From contig VEQZ01000004.1 in NCBI GenBank assembly GCA_018882975.1, positions 1 to 48,050 on the forward strand: a DNA stretch of 48,050 nt, written 5' to 3'. The translations under genes and the position numbers were made by a program. The notes under the pieces were generated by a model that was not told the DNA's origin, did not search any database, and saw nothing but the letters and a program-made list of their open reading frames with translations. Position 1 is the stretch's first letter; the number at the start of each line of letters is the position of its first letter. This document shows positions 7,816 through 15,952 of the stretch, in pieces. The DNA is from Rhodocyclaceae bacterium. Lineage in GTDB: Bacteria; Pseudomonadota; Gammaproteobacteria; Burkholderiales; UBA3065.

Positions 7816-8286
7816 CTAAGGCACCCGCCCATCCGCACCAATTTGGTGCACGCCCTGACTCGCCAGCAGCACGGTGTACGCCACGGAGAGCGTGTCATCG
7901 TCGATCCGGTCGATCAATTCATGCAGGGTGGACCGGATATTCCGCGGCCCCACATCGCCCTGGCTGCTCCCCTTCGCATGGGATTCAACCGACTGGAAGT
8001 CGGTGAGCAGAAGTTGGCTGACCTCCGCCGGAGACATGCTGAGGAAACAACACAAACGGGAAAAATTGGGCAGGTCAGGCACGGACAGGCCGCGCATCCA
8101 GCGGCGCATGGTCTCGGCCGGAAGTCGCTTGCCGCCGAGGCGCTGGGTGGCCTCATTGAAAGCCGCTGCCAGCTCAACCGCCTTGGGCAGTCTGCCGCCC
8201 GACCGACGCCGCAGAGTGGCACGGAGACGGTCGGAGAACACCTCCGCGAAAACCGGATGCTGAGAAATATCGACCGCTCTGAACAC
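7816..8286 (-). CDS. Short HTH-like regulatory protein, paralogue of the gene at 580-1065
   Basis: This 156-residue protein shares with the gene at 580 the LRRR-x-GGR-hP block, a FNEAT motif, ETMRRWMRG (helix-turn-helix-like), a cysteine-containing xxLCCFLSMSP segment and a C-terminal ELIDRID. It starts at a GTG at 8286 with GGAGG about ten bases upstream. No partner gene is adjacent. It lies between the tRNA pair and apt, transcribed toward the tRNAs. Function is inferred as DNA binding only. The region 7612-7815 before it holds nothing else I can support. Confidence 0.7.
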   Translation of the reverse strand: MFRAVDISQHPVFAEVFSDRLRATLRRRSGGRLPKAVELAAAFNEATQRLGGKRLPAETMRRWMRGLSVPDLPNFSRLCCFLSMSPAEVSQLLLTDFQSVESHAKGSSQGDVGPRNIRSTLHELIDRIDDDTLSVAYTVLLASQGVHQIGADGRVP

Positions 8287-8395
8287 GCTGCGCCAACCTC
8301 CGCCTCAGGCCCATCACTGGATTTAATGCACCCGACTTATAGTGCAGTTGCATAGATGCCGACACCGGGTGCGCGCAAATCGCAAACGAGAGAGG

Positions 8396-8411
8396 TTTTT
8401 GAGGCCAAAAA
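8396..8411. promoter_or_regulatory. Palindrome TTTTTG-AGGC-CAAAAA upstream of the HTH gene
   Basis: Six-base perfect arms with a four-base centre lie about 110 bases upstream of the minus-strand GTG at 8286. The right side, extended to GAGGCCAAAAAC (8401-8412), is identical to 563-574 in front of the paralogous gene, though its orientation relative to the gene is reversed. It may be an autoregulatory operator. The rest of 8287-8522 shows no gene. Confidence 0.4.
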
Positions 8412-8522
8412 CACATGAGTGTGTCTGGGATGCCCTCGCTGCTGGTCATTGCTCGCCCCGCGTCTGCAGCCCGTTTTACTTGGCCAAGGGCTCACAGAGA
8501 GAGCCTGTGGCCCGCGACCCGC

Positions 8523-9050
8523 TCAGCTGCCGGCGTAGCTCACCACTGCATCCCATCCGAGACCGGCCTCGCCGAGACGTGCCGGCCCCGGCAGGAACTC
8601 GAGGCTGACCACCACGCCGGCGCCGGCGGGCGAAACGTCAAAATCGCGCTCGAGCAGAGCGGCCACTGCCAGCAGCGTGCCCCCGGTGGCCAGCACGTCA
8701 TCGACCACCCAAGGCCTTTGCCCCAGAGGCGCGTGATGCTGCACCTGCAGTTCGTCGACGCTGTACTCGGTCTCGTACGTGATGCCATGCACGGCGCCAG
8801 GCAGTTTGCCGGGTTTGCGCGCCACCACCAGAGGCAGACCGAGGCGCTGCGCGACCGGCGCGCCGAACAAAAAGCCGCGGCTCTCCACCGCCACCACGCT
8901 GCTGGCGCCGCGCGCCTGCGCAAAGCCCGCCAACTGCGCCACGCACCAGTCGTAGGCCGGCGGATGGTGCAGCACCGCGGTGATGTCAAGAAAGCCGACG
9001 CCCGCGCGCGGGAAATCGGGTACCACGGGAATGATCGCTTTGAGGTCCAT
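8523..9050 (-). CDS. apt: Adenine phosphoribosyltransferase
   Basis: This 175-residue type I phosphoribosyltransferase salvages adenine to AMP using PRPP. The PRPP-binding loop reads VVDDVLATGGT; upstream are PDFPRAGVGFLDIT and ESRGFLFGAP, both characteristic of Apt. The start is the ATG at 9050; an in-frame TTG six codons earlier lacks support. The gene stands alone, followed downstream by the HTH gene on the same strand after about 240 bases. Confidence 0.95.
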   Translation of the reverse strand: MDLKAIIPVVPDFPRAGVGFLDITAVLHHPPAYDWCVAQLAGFAQARGASSVVAVESRGFLFGAPVAQRLGLPLVVARKPGKLPGAVHGITYETEYSVDELQVQHHAPLGQRPWVVDDVLATGGTLLAVAALLERDFDVSPAGAGVVVSLEFLPGPARLGEAGLGWDAVVSYAGS

Positions 9051-9124
9051 AGGGCTTTTCTGAGGCAAGCGGCATCTGTCAGTTGCCGGATGTGCCGGCA
9101 GGGCTGCTAGAGTAGCCTCATTGC

Positions 9125-9361
9125 ATGGCTATAGACACCTTGCAGATGACCGACCGTCTGACTCAGGCAGGCATGGACCGGCAGCAGGCCGAGGCGGTGG
9201 TGCGCGCCGTTGTCGATGCGCAGACGGAACGGGTGACGCGGGAGCAGTTGGAGATTGCGCTCGCCCCCCTGCGTACCGACCTCGCCGTGCTCAAGTGGAT
9301 GATGGCGGCGACCGCCTCCGCGGTGTTCGCGCAGCTGCTCAAGGGCTTCTTCGGCAGTTAA
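9125..9361 (+). CDS. Small coiled-coil membrane-anchored protein (DUF1640/CCDC90-like)
   Basis: This 78-residue protein has an N-terminal helix with LTQAGMDRQQAEAVV, a central charged helix likely to form a coiled coil, and a C-terminal hydrophobic segment (about residues 57-75) ending in FFGS. This order is that of the bacterial DUF1640/CCDC90 family, whose members are small and often found near mobile or phage genes. No function is established that I can cite. It is divergent from apt and convergent with eutC. Confidence 0.7.
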   Translation: MAIDTLQMTDRLTQAGMDRQQAEAVVRAVVDAQTERVTREQLEIALAPLRTDLAVLKWMMAATASAVFAQLLKGFFGS

Positions 9362-9437
9362 CGGGCGCCCTGCCCCGCCCCCTCGCATGCCCGCAGCACG
9401 GCGTCGGCGTCATGGGCCACGCATGACGGCCCAAGCG

Positions 9438-10241
9438 TCACGGCGCCCCGCGCTCGTGGCCGAGCTGCCTGACACCGGCATCGCCGATCTCCGGCACATC
9501 GCTCTCGTCTTTCAGCGCCACGCCGGTGAGTTGCAGTCGGCGCGCCTCGCGCGCCAGCCACAAAAGTTTGTGTGCGGCGGCGGCGTGCGAAAGGCCCTCG
9601 GGGCGGATGTTGGAGATGCAGTTGCGCTGCGCGTCGTTGCAGCCCACCCGCGGCGCCCAGGTGAGGTAGACACCGAGGCTGTCGGGCGAGGTCAGGCCCG
9701 GCCGCTCACCGATAAGCATGGCGACCATGCGCGCGCCCAGCGCCTCGCCGACCTCGTCCGCCAGCGCCACGCGCGCCTGCCGTGCGATCACCACCGGGCC
9801 GCTGCGCCAGCCCTGCGGCCAGCGCGCCTTGAGTTCGGCCAGCAGCAGCGGCGCCTGACGCGCCACCGCCAGCGACGACAGGCCGTCGCCGACCACCAGC
9901 AGCAGGTCGGGGGCCGGCGTGCGCGCGCCCGCCTGCAGATGCGCCACGTCTTCGGGGGCCACGCGACGGCCCAGATCGGGCCGCAACAGATAGGTGTGGC
10001 GGTCGGCGGCGCGGCTCGCCACTTGGGTCACGTCAAAGCCGAGGCGCTCGATGGTCTGCTGCAGCGCCTCGGTGTCGAGCGGCAGGTGCACGGCGTCGCG
10101 GGCCAGCGCGTGCGACACGCCGAAATCCAGCACCTCGCGCGTCGGCAGGCTCGAGCCGACGCGGCCCAGCGCGATGCGGGCACGGGTATGCCGCCGCAGC
10201 ATCTGCCAGGGGTCGGGCTGAACCAGCGCGTCGTCGGCCAT
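9438..10241 (-). CDS. eutC: Ethanolamine ammonia-lyase small subunit EutC
   Basis: This 267-residue subunit forms the adenosylcobalamin-dependent lyase with EutB, splitting ethanolamine into acetaldehyde and ammonia. Family markers include ARIALGRVGSSLPTRE, VVGDGLSSLAV, MLIGERPGLTSPDSLGVYL and CNDAQRNCISNIRPEGL. It begins 13 bases after eutB, with a GAGG ribosome binding site overlapping the end of eutB, so translation is probably coupled. It ends the ethanolamine block. Confidence 0.95.
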   Translation of the reverse strand: MADDALVQPDPWQMLRRHTRARIALGRVGSSLPTREVLDFGVSHALARDAVHLPLDTEALQQTIERLGFDVTQVASRAADRHTYLLRPDLGRRVAPEDVAHLQAGARTPAPDLLLVVGDGLSSLAVARQAPLLLAELKARWPQGWRSGPVVIARQARVALADEVGEALGARMVAMLIGERPGLTSPDSLGVYLTWAPRVGCNDAQRNCISNIRPEGLSHAAAAHKLLWLAREARRLQLTGVALKDESDVPEIGDAGVRQLGHERGAP

Positions 10242-10254
10242 GCGCCAGCCGGCC

Positions 10255-11649
10255 TCAGCTCGCCAGCAGATGCCGCGGCAGGTTCTGCAGCATGGCGTGC
10301 TGGCTGCCCACCGGCTGCACCTGCCCGTCGGAATCCATGATGTTCATGCGCTTGAGCCACGCCTCGAACTCTGGCGCCGGTCGCAAGCCCAGCAGCTTGC
10401 GCAGGTAGAGCGCATCGTGGAAGGACGTGGTCTGGTAGTTGAGCATGATGTCGTCGGCGCCGGGGATGCCCATGATGAAGGTGATGCCCGCAGTGCCCAG
10501 CAGGGTGAGCAGCGTGTCCATGTCGTTCTGGTCGGCCTCGGCGTGGTTGGTGTAGCAGACGTCGCAACCCAGCGGCACGCCCATCAATTTGCCGCAGAAG
10601 TGATCTTCCAGCCCGGCGCGGACGATCTGCTTGCCATCGAACAGATACTCCGGCCCGATGAAGCCGACCACCGTGTTGGTGAGCAGCGGCTGGTAACGCC
10701 GCGCCACGGCATAGGCGCGCGCCTCGCAGGTCTGCTGGTCGACCCCGTGATTGGCGTTGGCCGACAGCGCCGAACCTTGGCCGGTCTCGAAATACATGAC
10801 GTTCTGCCCCACGGTGCCACGCTTGAGGCTCAATGCCGCATCGCGCGCCTCGTCGAGGATGCCGAGGTTGATGCCAAAGCTCTCGTTGGCTTTTTGCGTG
10901 CCGGCGATCGACTGGAACACCAGGTCCACCGGCGCGCCCTTCTCCATCGCCTGGATCTGGTTGGTGACGTGGGTCAGCACGCAGGACAGGGTGGGGATGC
11001 CGTACTGCTGGATCACCTCGTTGAGCAGGTCGTAGAGCGTCATCAGCGCCGGGACGCTGTCGGTGGCCGGGTTGACGCCGATCACCGCGTCGCCGGCACC
11101 ATAGAGCAGGCCGTCGAGCATCGACGCGGCGATGCCGCGCGCGTCGTCGGTCGGGTGGTTGGGCTGCAGGCGCACCGACAGATGCCCCGGCAGGCCCACC
11201 GTGTTGCGAAACGCCGTGACCACCCGGCATTTGCGCGCGACCAGAATGAGGTCCTGATTGCGCATCAGCTTGCTCACCGCAGCGGCCATCTCCGGCGTGA
11301 TGCCGGGGGCGATGCCGGCCAGCGTGGCGCTGTCGGCGGCATCAGACAGCAACCAGTCGCGGAAATCGCCGACCGTGAGGTGCGAAACCGGGGCGAAGGC
11401 CCGGGCATCGTGACTGTCGATGATCAGGCGGGTGACCTCGTCGGTCTCGTAGGGCACCAGCAAGTCCTCGAGAAACGTCTTGAGCGGCACCTCGGCCAGA
11501 CAGACGCGGGCGGCCATGCGCTCGCCGTCGGTCGCGGCAGCAAGCCCCGCGAGGTGGTCGCCCGAGCGCGCCGGCGTGGCGCACGCCATCAGCGCGCGCA
11601 GGCTGTCGAAGCGGAAATTGAAACCACCGACGCTGGTCTGGTAAGCCAA
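10255..11649 (-). CDS. eutB: Ethanolamine ammonia-lyase large subunit EutB
   Basis: The catalytic TIM-barrel subunit of ethanolamine ammonia-lyase. Conserved blocks are RLQPNHPTDDARGIAA, GVGDAVIGVNP-like (GAGDAVIGVNPATD), YFETGQGSALSA, NTVVGFIGPEYL and GADDIMLNYQTTSFHD. I place the start at a TTG at 11649, giving 464 residues, because AGGGG lies six bases before it and the following YQTSVGG matches the usual N-terminus. The frame stays open upstream to 11739 into the permease gene, but that extra sequence is Arg-rich and unlike the family. No EutA-type reactivase or acetaldehyde dehydrogenase gene is in the window. Confidence 0.94.
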   Translation of the reverse strand: MAYQTSVGGFNFRFDSLRALMACATPARSGDHLAGLAAATDGERMAARVCLAEVPLKTFLEDLLVPYETDEVTRLIIDSHDARAFAPVSHLTVGDFRDWLLSDAADSATLAGIAPGITPEMAAAVSKLMRNQDLILVARKCRVVTAFRNTVGLPGHLSVRLQPNHPTDDARGIAASMLDGLLYGAGDAVIGVNPATDSVPALMTLYDLLNEVIQQYGIPTLSCVLTHVTNQIQAMEKGAPVDLVFQSIAGTQKANESFGINLGILDEARDAALSLKRGTVGQNVMYFETGQGSALSANANHGVDQQTCEARAYAVARRYQPLLTNTVVGFIGPEYLFDGKQIVRAGLEDHFCGKLMGVPLGCDVCYTNHAEADQNDMDTLLTLLGTAGITFIMGIPGADDIMLNYQTTSFHDALYLRKLLGLRPAPEFEAWLKRMNIMDSDGQVQPVGSQHAMLQNLPRHLLAS

Positions 11650-11667
11650 AAAATTGCCCCTCGCGAC

Positions 11668-11689
11668 CCCGCGCGCAAGCACGCGCGGG
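11668..11689 (-). promoter_or_regulatory. GC hairpin between the permease gene and eutB
   Basis: CCCGCGCG and CGCGCGGG form a perfect 8-bp stem with a 6-base loop in the 58-base gap between the eat stop and the eutB TTG. It lies just upstream of the eutB ribosome binding site, with no T-run, so it is more likely an mRNA processing or stability element than a terminator. Confidence 0.4.
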
Positions 11690-11707
11690 CGTCGCCATGG
11701 TAACCGC

Positions 11708-13072
11708 TCAGGCGCCGCCGGGCAGCGGGTCCGCCGCACCGGCGCGCTGCGCCCGGGTCAGCGCAAAGTAGGCGTAGGCGAGCGCCATCAAGCCGACGAA
11801 CACCAGCGCCAGCATCGGGTTGAAATAGACCATGGTGACCAGACTGACCACCGCCAGCACCAACGCGATGGCCGGAAACACCGGGTAGGCGATGGCCATG
11901 AACGGCCGCGGCAGGTTGGGCTCGTTCTTGCGCAGGGCGAACAGGCTCAACATCGACACGATGTAGAGCACGATGGCGCCAAACACCGACATGGTGATGA
12001 GGTTGGCGGTGAGCGTCATGCCACCGAGCTGGATGTGCTCGTCGCTCAGGATCGCCCCGATGCCGACCACGCCACCGGCGATCAGCGCGCGGTGCGGCGT
12101 CTTGAAGCGCTCGTTGACCTCGGCGAAGTAGCCCGGCATGTAGCCGGCGCGGGACAGCGCGAAGATCTGCCGCGAGTAGCCGAGGATGATGCCGTGGAAC
12201 GAGGCGATGAGCCCGAACAGGCCGATCCACACCAGCATGTGCAGCCAGCCGCTGTTCTCGCCGACGATCATCTTCATCGCCTGGGGCAGCGGGTCGTTGA
12301 TGTTGGAGAGCTTGGACCAGTCGCCGGCACCGCCGGCGAACAGCATCACGCCGAGCGCCAGTGTGACCAGCGTGAGGATGCCGGCGATGTAGGCCTTGGG
12401 GATGGTCCGGCGCGGCTCCAGCGCCTCTTCGGCGGCCATCGCCACGCCCTCGATGGCGAGGAAGAACCAGATGGCGAAGGGGATGGCGGCGACGATGCCG
12501 GTGACGGCTGCCGCCGAGAACTCGTTCTGCCCGGCCCAGCCATTGGCGACGAAGTTGCTCACCGAGAAGCCTGGCGCCACCACGCCCATGAACACCAGCA
12601 ACTCGAGGATGGCCACCACGGTGACAAACAATTCGAAGTTGGCGGCGATGCGCACGCCCAGGATGTTGAGCCCGATGAACACGAAGTAGGCACCGATGGC
12701 CATGGCCTTGGGGTCGAGCCCGGGGAACTGCACATTGAGGTAGGCGCCGATGGCCATGGCAATCGCCGGCGGTGCGAACACGAACTCGATGAGCGTGGCA
12801 AAACCGGCGACAAATGCTGCCTTCTCGCCGAACGCCCGCCGCGCGTAAGCAAAAGGCCCGCCGGCGTGCGGAATGGCGGTGGTCAGCTCGGTGAAGCTGA
12901 AGATGAAGGTGGTGTACATCAGCGCGATCAGCGCCGAGGTCACGAGGAAGCCGAGCGTGCCGGCGGTGGCCCACCCGTAGCTCCAGCCGAAGTATTCGCC
13001 GGAGATGACCAGGCCGACCGCGAGGCCCCAGAGGTGCCAGCCGTTCAGCGAGGATTTAAGGGACGTGCTCAT
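11708..13072 (-). CDS. eat: Ethanolamine permease (APC family)
   Basis: A 454-residue amino acid/polyamine/organocation transporter with about 12 hydrophobic segments. It begins with a short cytosolic stretch and GWHLWGLAVGLVISGEYFGWSYGW, typical of the Eat ethanolamine permeases. TAIPHAGGPFAYARRAFGE and FLAIEGVAMAAEEALEPRR are further markers. Its place directly upstream of eutBC and downstream of a porin gene supports ethanolamine uptake. It is not part of a microcompartment operon; this is the simple Eat-EutBC arrangement. Confidence 0.93.
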   Translation of the reverse strand: MSTSLKSSLNGWHLWGLAVGLVISGEYFGWSYGWATAGTLGFLVTSALIALMYTTFIFSFTELTTAIPHAGGPFAYARRAFGEKAAFVAGFATLIEFVFAPPAIAMAIGAYLNVQFPGLDPKAMAIGAYFVFIGLNILGVRIAANFELFVTVVAILELLVFMGVVAPGFSVSNFVANGWAGQNEFSAAAVTGIVAAIPFAIWFFLAIEGVAMAAEEALEPRRTIPKAYIAGILTLVTLALGVMLFAGGAGDWSKLSNINDPLPQAMKMIVGENSGWLHMLVWIGLFGLIASFHGIILGYSRQIFALSRAGYMPGYFAEVNERFKTPHRALIAGGVVGIGAILSDEHIQLGGMTLTANLITMSVFGAIVLYIVSMLSLFALRKNEPNLPRPFMAIAYPVFPAIALVLAVVSLVTMVYFNPMLALVFVGLMALAYAYFALTRAQRAGAADPLPGGA

Positions 13073-13102
13073 GCGGGTCTCCAGTGGTGGCGAGTCAGGC
13101 GC

Positions 13103-13122
13103 GAGGGGCGCAAGTGCCCCTC
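13103..13122 (-). promoter_or_regulatory. Hairpin between the porin and permease genes
   Basis: GAGGGGC at 13103-13109 and GCCCCTC at 13116-13122 form a 7-bp stem with a 6-base loop, midway in the 69-base gap between the porin stop and the eat start. No T-tract follows. It may partially terminate or protect the upstream mRNA end, allowing different porin and permease levels. Confidence 0.4.
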
Positions 13123-13141
13123 ACGCCATGGTGTTGGCGGC

Positions 13142-14047
13142 TCAGAACGCCCGCGAGACGTTGACGAAGACGGTGTCACGCGCAATATCCGACGTGTCCT
13201 TCGCGTCGTGCAGGCTGACGAAGTTCTTGTAGGCGTCGGGGTTGCTGGTGCCCGAATAGAACACGCCGACCGACCAGCCTCCATCAAAGCCCTTGGTCAC
13301 GCCGGCCTTGTAATAGACGATGTCCAGCCCGGATGCGTTGCGGATCACCTGGTGACCGATCTGCCCCGAGACCGTCCACGACGGCATCACCTCGTAGCTG
13401 CCGTTGGCCTCGTAATAGTAGGAACCACGGGTGTTGCCGGTGACGCCGGCCTTGAGGTCGTTGGCGAAACCACCACCCAGACCCGAGTTGTTGGGGTTCC
13501 AGCCGAAGTATTCGGTCAGGTTGACGCCGGCTTTGACACTCACGGTGCCGTAGGACAGCGATGCGTAGGCTTCGCCGGTATCGACCTTGTTGGGGTTGGT
13601 GGGAACCGTCGTGAGCGGCGGTTGGAACGCCGACTCCTTCCAGTTCGCGCCCGGGTAGTAGTAGTAGATGGCACCGACATCGAAGCCCAGCGGCGTGCGC
13701 GGGACGCTGCCGCGGAAACCGGCGTAGAAGTCGGTCTCCAGATTGGCGCCGGGCAGCCATTCATCGGATACGTTCGAACCGAAGAAACCGGCATAGAAGC
13801 CGGATTTGTGGTCGGCCTCGACGCTGAGTTGCGCGGCGGGCCCGCCCCAGGTCTGCGACTGACCGCGGAAGATGTAATCGGAGACCACGCTGATGGTGGT
13901 GGGAAAGGTCCAGTCCGGGGCTTCCGCCGCCGGTTTGGCCTCTTCGGCATGCACCGCCTGGGCGCCGCCGAGCAGGCAGACCAATGCGGTGAGGACTCGG
14001 ACGGCGTGCTTCGGGGACGGCTGCTTGTGCAGGATTTGCTGCTTCAT
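13142..14047 (-). CDS. TorF-family putative outer-membrane porin
   Basis: A 301-residue secreted protein starting at the ATG at 14047, with AGGAG eight bases upstream. Residues 1-35 form a signal peptide ending AQAVHA. The mature part has SVVSDYIFRGQSQT near its start and alternating aromatic/polar strands ending in VNVSRAF, with a C-terminal Phe typical of outer-membrane barrels. This pattern is that of the TorF/TIGR02001 proteins. It is the first gene of the ethanolamine block, so it may admit ethanolamine or a related solute; that substrate is inference. Confidence 0.82.
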   Translation of the reverse strand: MKQQILHKQPSPKHAVRVLTALVCLLGGAQAVHAEEAKPAAEAPDWTFPTTISVVSDYIFRGQSQTWGGPAAQLSVEADHKSGFYAGFFGSNVSDEWLPGANLETDFYAGFRGSVPRTPLGFDVGAIYYYYPGANWKESAFQPPLTTVPTNPNKVDTGEAYASLSYGTVSVKAGVNLTEYFGWNPNNSGLGGGFANDLKAGVTGNTRGSYYYEANGSYEVMPSWTVSGQIGHQVIRNASGLDIVYYKAGVTKGFDGGWSVGVFYSGTSNPDAYKNFVSLHDAKDTSDIARDTVFVNVSRAF

Positions 14048-14168
14048 GGCGAACTCCTTGGGTCGGGTAAGGCGGGTTTCCCGGAACAACCGGGTTGGGG
14101 TGTGCAAAGCGGTCTCCTCCTCGCGGCATCGCCCCATCCATGGCGGGGCGCTTGTGTGATCGGTGCGC

Positions 14169-14570
14169 TCATGTCGCGGTCTGCTGTGCCAGGTAGCCGC
14201 GCCATCCGCCGAGCGCGCTGATGTCGGGGGCGCCCACGGTGGCGACGTGCTCACAGACGAAGCCTTGCGCTTCGCTGCCGTCTGCCAGGCGGATGGTGCC
14301 GAAGCCGAGCGGTGCCGGCACCGCGGCGACGAACGCGCCATAGGCAGCGAGCGGCAGGCGCCAGACCTCGACCTCGATGGCGGCGCCGCCCGCAGCCACC
14401 CGCAACAGGCCCGGCCGCGGCGGCGAAAAGGCATCGATGCGGAACAGCCGGTATTCGGCCGCGGTGTACGTCTGCGCCACCAGGGTCGCGCCGGCATCGG
14501 TCAACTGGTGATTGAGCGGCAGGCCGCACATGTGTGCGCCGCACACCACAAGGTCGACGGTCGCGCTCAC
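14169..14570 (-). CDS. Stand-alone allophanate hydrolase C-terminal domain
   Basis: This 133-residue protein starts at a GTG at 14570 that overlaps the TGA of the amidase gene as GTGA. Its content (VVCGAHMCGLPLNHQLTDAGA, YRLFRIDAF, PPRPGLLRV, CEHV) matches the C-terminal domain normally fused to the amidase in allophanate hydrolase (AtzF). In fused enzymes that domain is thought to help decarboxylation and oligomer assembly. Here the split lies exactly at the inter-domain linker. Either the organism uses a two-subunit enzyme or a frameshift broke the gene; the clean overlap and intact ends favour the former. Last gene of the operon. Confidence 0.85.
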   Translation of the reverse strand: MSATVDLVVCGAHMCGLPLNHQLTDAGATLVAQTYTAAEYRLFRIDAFSPPRPGLLRVAAGGAAIEVEVWRLPLAAYGAFVAAVPAPLGFGTIRLADGSEAQGFVCEHVATVGAPDISALGGWRGYLAQQTAT

Positions 14571-15952
14571 GCCAGCGCCTCCGCGGCCACCGCGCCGCCG
14601 CGCCATGCCGGTGAGGCGGCCTCCCAGCGCGCCGCCAGCGCCAATAACGCGGAATCGCGGAAAGCCGGCGCGCACAGGGTGACGCCGAAGGGCAGACCGT
14701 CGGGCCGGAAGCCGGCCGGGACGGCCGTCGCACACAAGTCGAGAAGATTCATGAAGTTGGTGTAGTAGCCCAGGTTGGAATTGGTCTGCAGGGGGTCGGC
14801 CTCGACGTCGGCCAGGGTGTAGAGCGTCCCGGCAGTCGGTGTGACCAGCACATCGAAGTCCCGCCACACTGCCCCGACCTCGCGCTGCAGGGCCTTGAGC
14901 CGATACTGGGCAACAAAGGCATCGGCGGCGCTGAAGCGCGTCGCGCCGGCAATGATGCGGTGCGTGACCGGGTGGAGCGATCCGGGTTGCCGTTCGATGA
15001 AGCCACGGATCGCGGCGTAGCGCTCAGCCACCCACGGGCCCTCGTAGAGCAGGCGTGCGGCCTCGAGGAACACCGCAAAATCGACCTCGACCGGCGTCCC
15101 GCCGAGGGCCTTCAGCCGCTCCAGCGCGGCGGTGAACAGGCCGGGCGTGGCCGGGTCGCCAAAAAACGCCAATTGCCCGGCGCGCGGCACGCCGAAGCGG
15201 AAAGGCTGCGCAGCCGCGCCGACGGTCGGCGGCTGCGACTGCCGCGAGAACGGGTCATCCGCATCGAAGCCCTGGGCAACGGCCAGCACGGCTGCCGCAT
15301 CGCCCGCGTCCAGCGCAAAGATCGACACGCAATCCAGCGACCGGCAGGCCGGCACCACCCCCGCGCTACTGAGCAGTCCGCACGTCGGCTTGTGGCCGAC
15401 CAAGTTGTTGAAGGCTGCCGGTACACGACCCGAGCCGGCCGTGTCGGTGCCGAGGCTGAAGCTCGCCATGCCGAGCGCCACCGCCAGCGCGGAACCGGAA
15501 CTCGAGCCGCCGGCGATGTAGTCCGGGTCAAAACTGTTGCGCGCGGCGCCAAAAGGCGAACGCGTGCCGACCAGACCGGTGGCGAACTGGTCGAGATTGG
15601 TCTTGCCGAGCGGGATGGCGCCGGCGGCGAGCAAGCGCTCGACGACATGGGCGCTGCGCTCCGGGACGTAAGCGAAATCCGGGCACGCCGCAGTGGTCGG
15701 CACCCCGGCCAGGTCGATGTTGTCCTTGATGGCAAAAGGGATGCCGTACAGGGGCAGCGTGGACGGGTCACGTCCGGTCAGTGCCACCGCCGCCGCCATC
15801 AAGGCCTTGCGCGGCAGCCGCTCGATCCAGACGTGGTGCGGGTCTTCACCCTCAAGACAGCTGGACAATTCGTCCATCACCCGCGCCGGCGTGGTCTCAT
15901 GCCGCAGGTAGCGGCGCCGGAGCGTGCTGATGCGCAGGTCGAGGACAGCCAT
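14567..15952 (-). CDS. atzF: Allophanate hydrolase, amidase subunit
   Basis: This 461-residue amidase-signature enzyme hydrolyses allophanate to CO2 and ammonia, together with the domain encoded next. The amidase core is visible: Lys in IPFAIKDNIDL, the glycine/serine-rich GGSSSGSALAVA and LGTDTAGSGRVPA, giving the Ser-cisSer-Lys triad. Related fused proteins reach about 600 residues; this one stops at the linker. The ATG shares its first base with the carboxylase stop (TGATG), so translation is coupled. Confidence 0.93.
   Translation of the reverse strand: MAVLDLRISTLRRRYLRHETTPARVMDELSSCLEGEDPHHVWIERLPRKALMAAAVALTGRDPSTLPLYGIPFAIKDNIDLAGVPTTAACPDFAYVPERSAHVVERLLAAGAIPLGKTNLDQFATGLVGTRSPFGAARNSFDPDYIAGGSSSGSALAVALGMASFSLGTDTAGSGRVPAAFNNLVGHKPTCGLLSSAGVVPACRSLDCVSIFALDAGDAAAVLAVAQGFDADDPFSRQSQPPTVGAAAQPFRFGVPRAGQLAFFGDPATPGLFTAALERLKALGGTPVEVDFAVFLEAARLLYEGPWVAERYAAIRGFIERQPGSLHPVTHRIIAGATRFSAADAFVAQYRLKALQREVGAVWRDFDVLVTPTAGTLYTLADVEADPLQTNSNLGYYTNFMNLLDLCATAVPAGFRPDGLPFGVTLCAPAFRDSALLALAARWEAASPAWRGGAVAAEALA

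Noticed and set aside
7494..8286. Integrated element at the tRNA-Arg 3' end
   Set aside because: No integrase gene and no repeat of the tRNA 3' end was found downstream, so the nearby HTH gene alone is not evidence for an island.
14048..14168. Cobalamin riboswitch or sigma-54 promoter before the B12-dependent ethanolamine block
   Set aside because: The leader is only about 120 bases, no B12 box is visible, and the best GG-N10-GC match has a poor -24 half.
11654..14221. An 855-codon plus-strand open frame
   Set aside because: It is exactly antisense to eat and the porin gene; the translation is His/Arg/Gly-rich and repetitive, as expected for the mirror frame of high-GC genes, and it matches no family.
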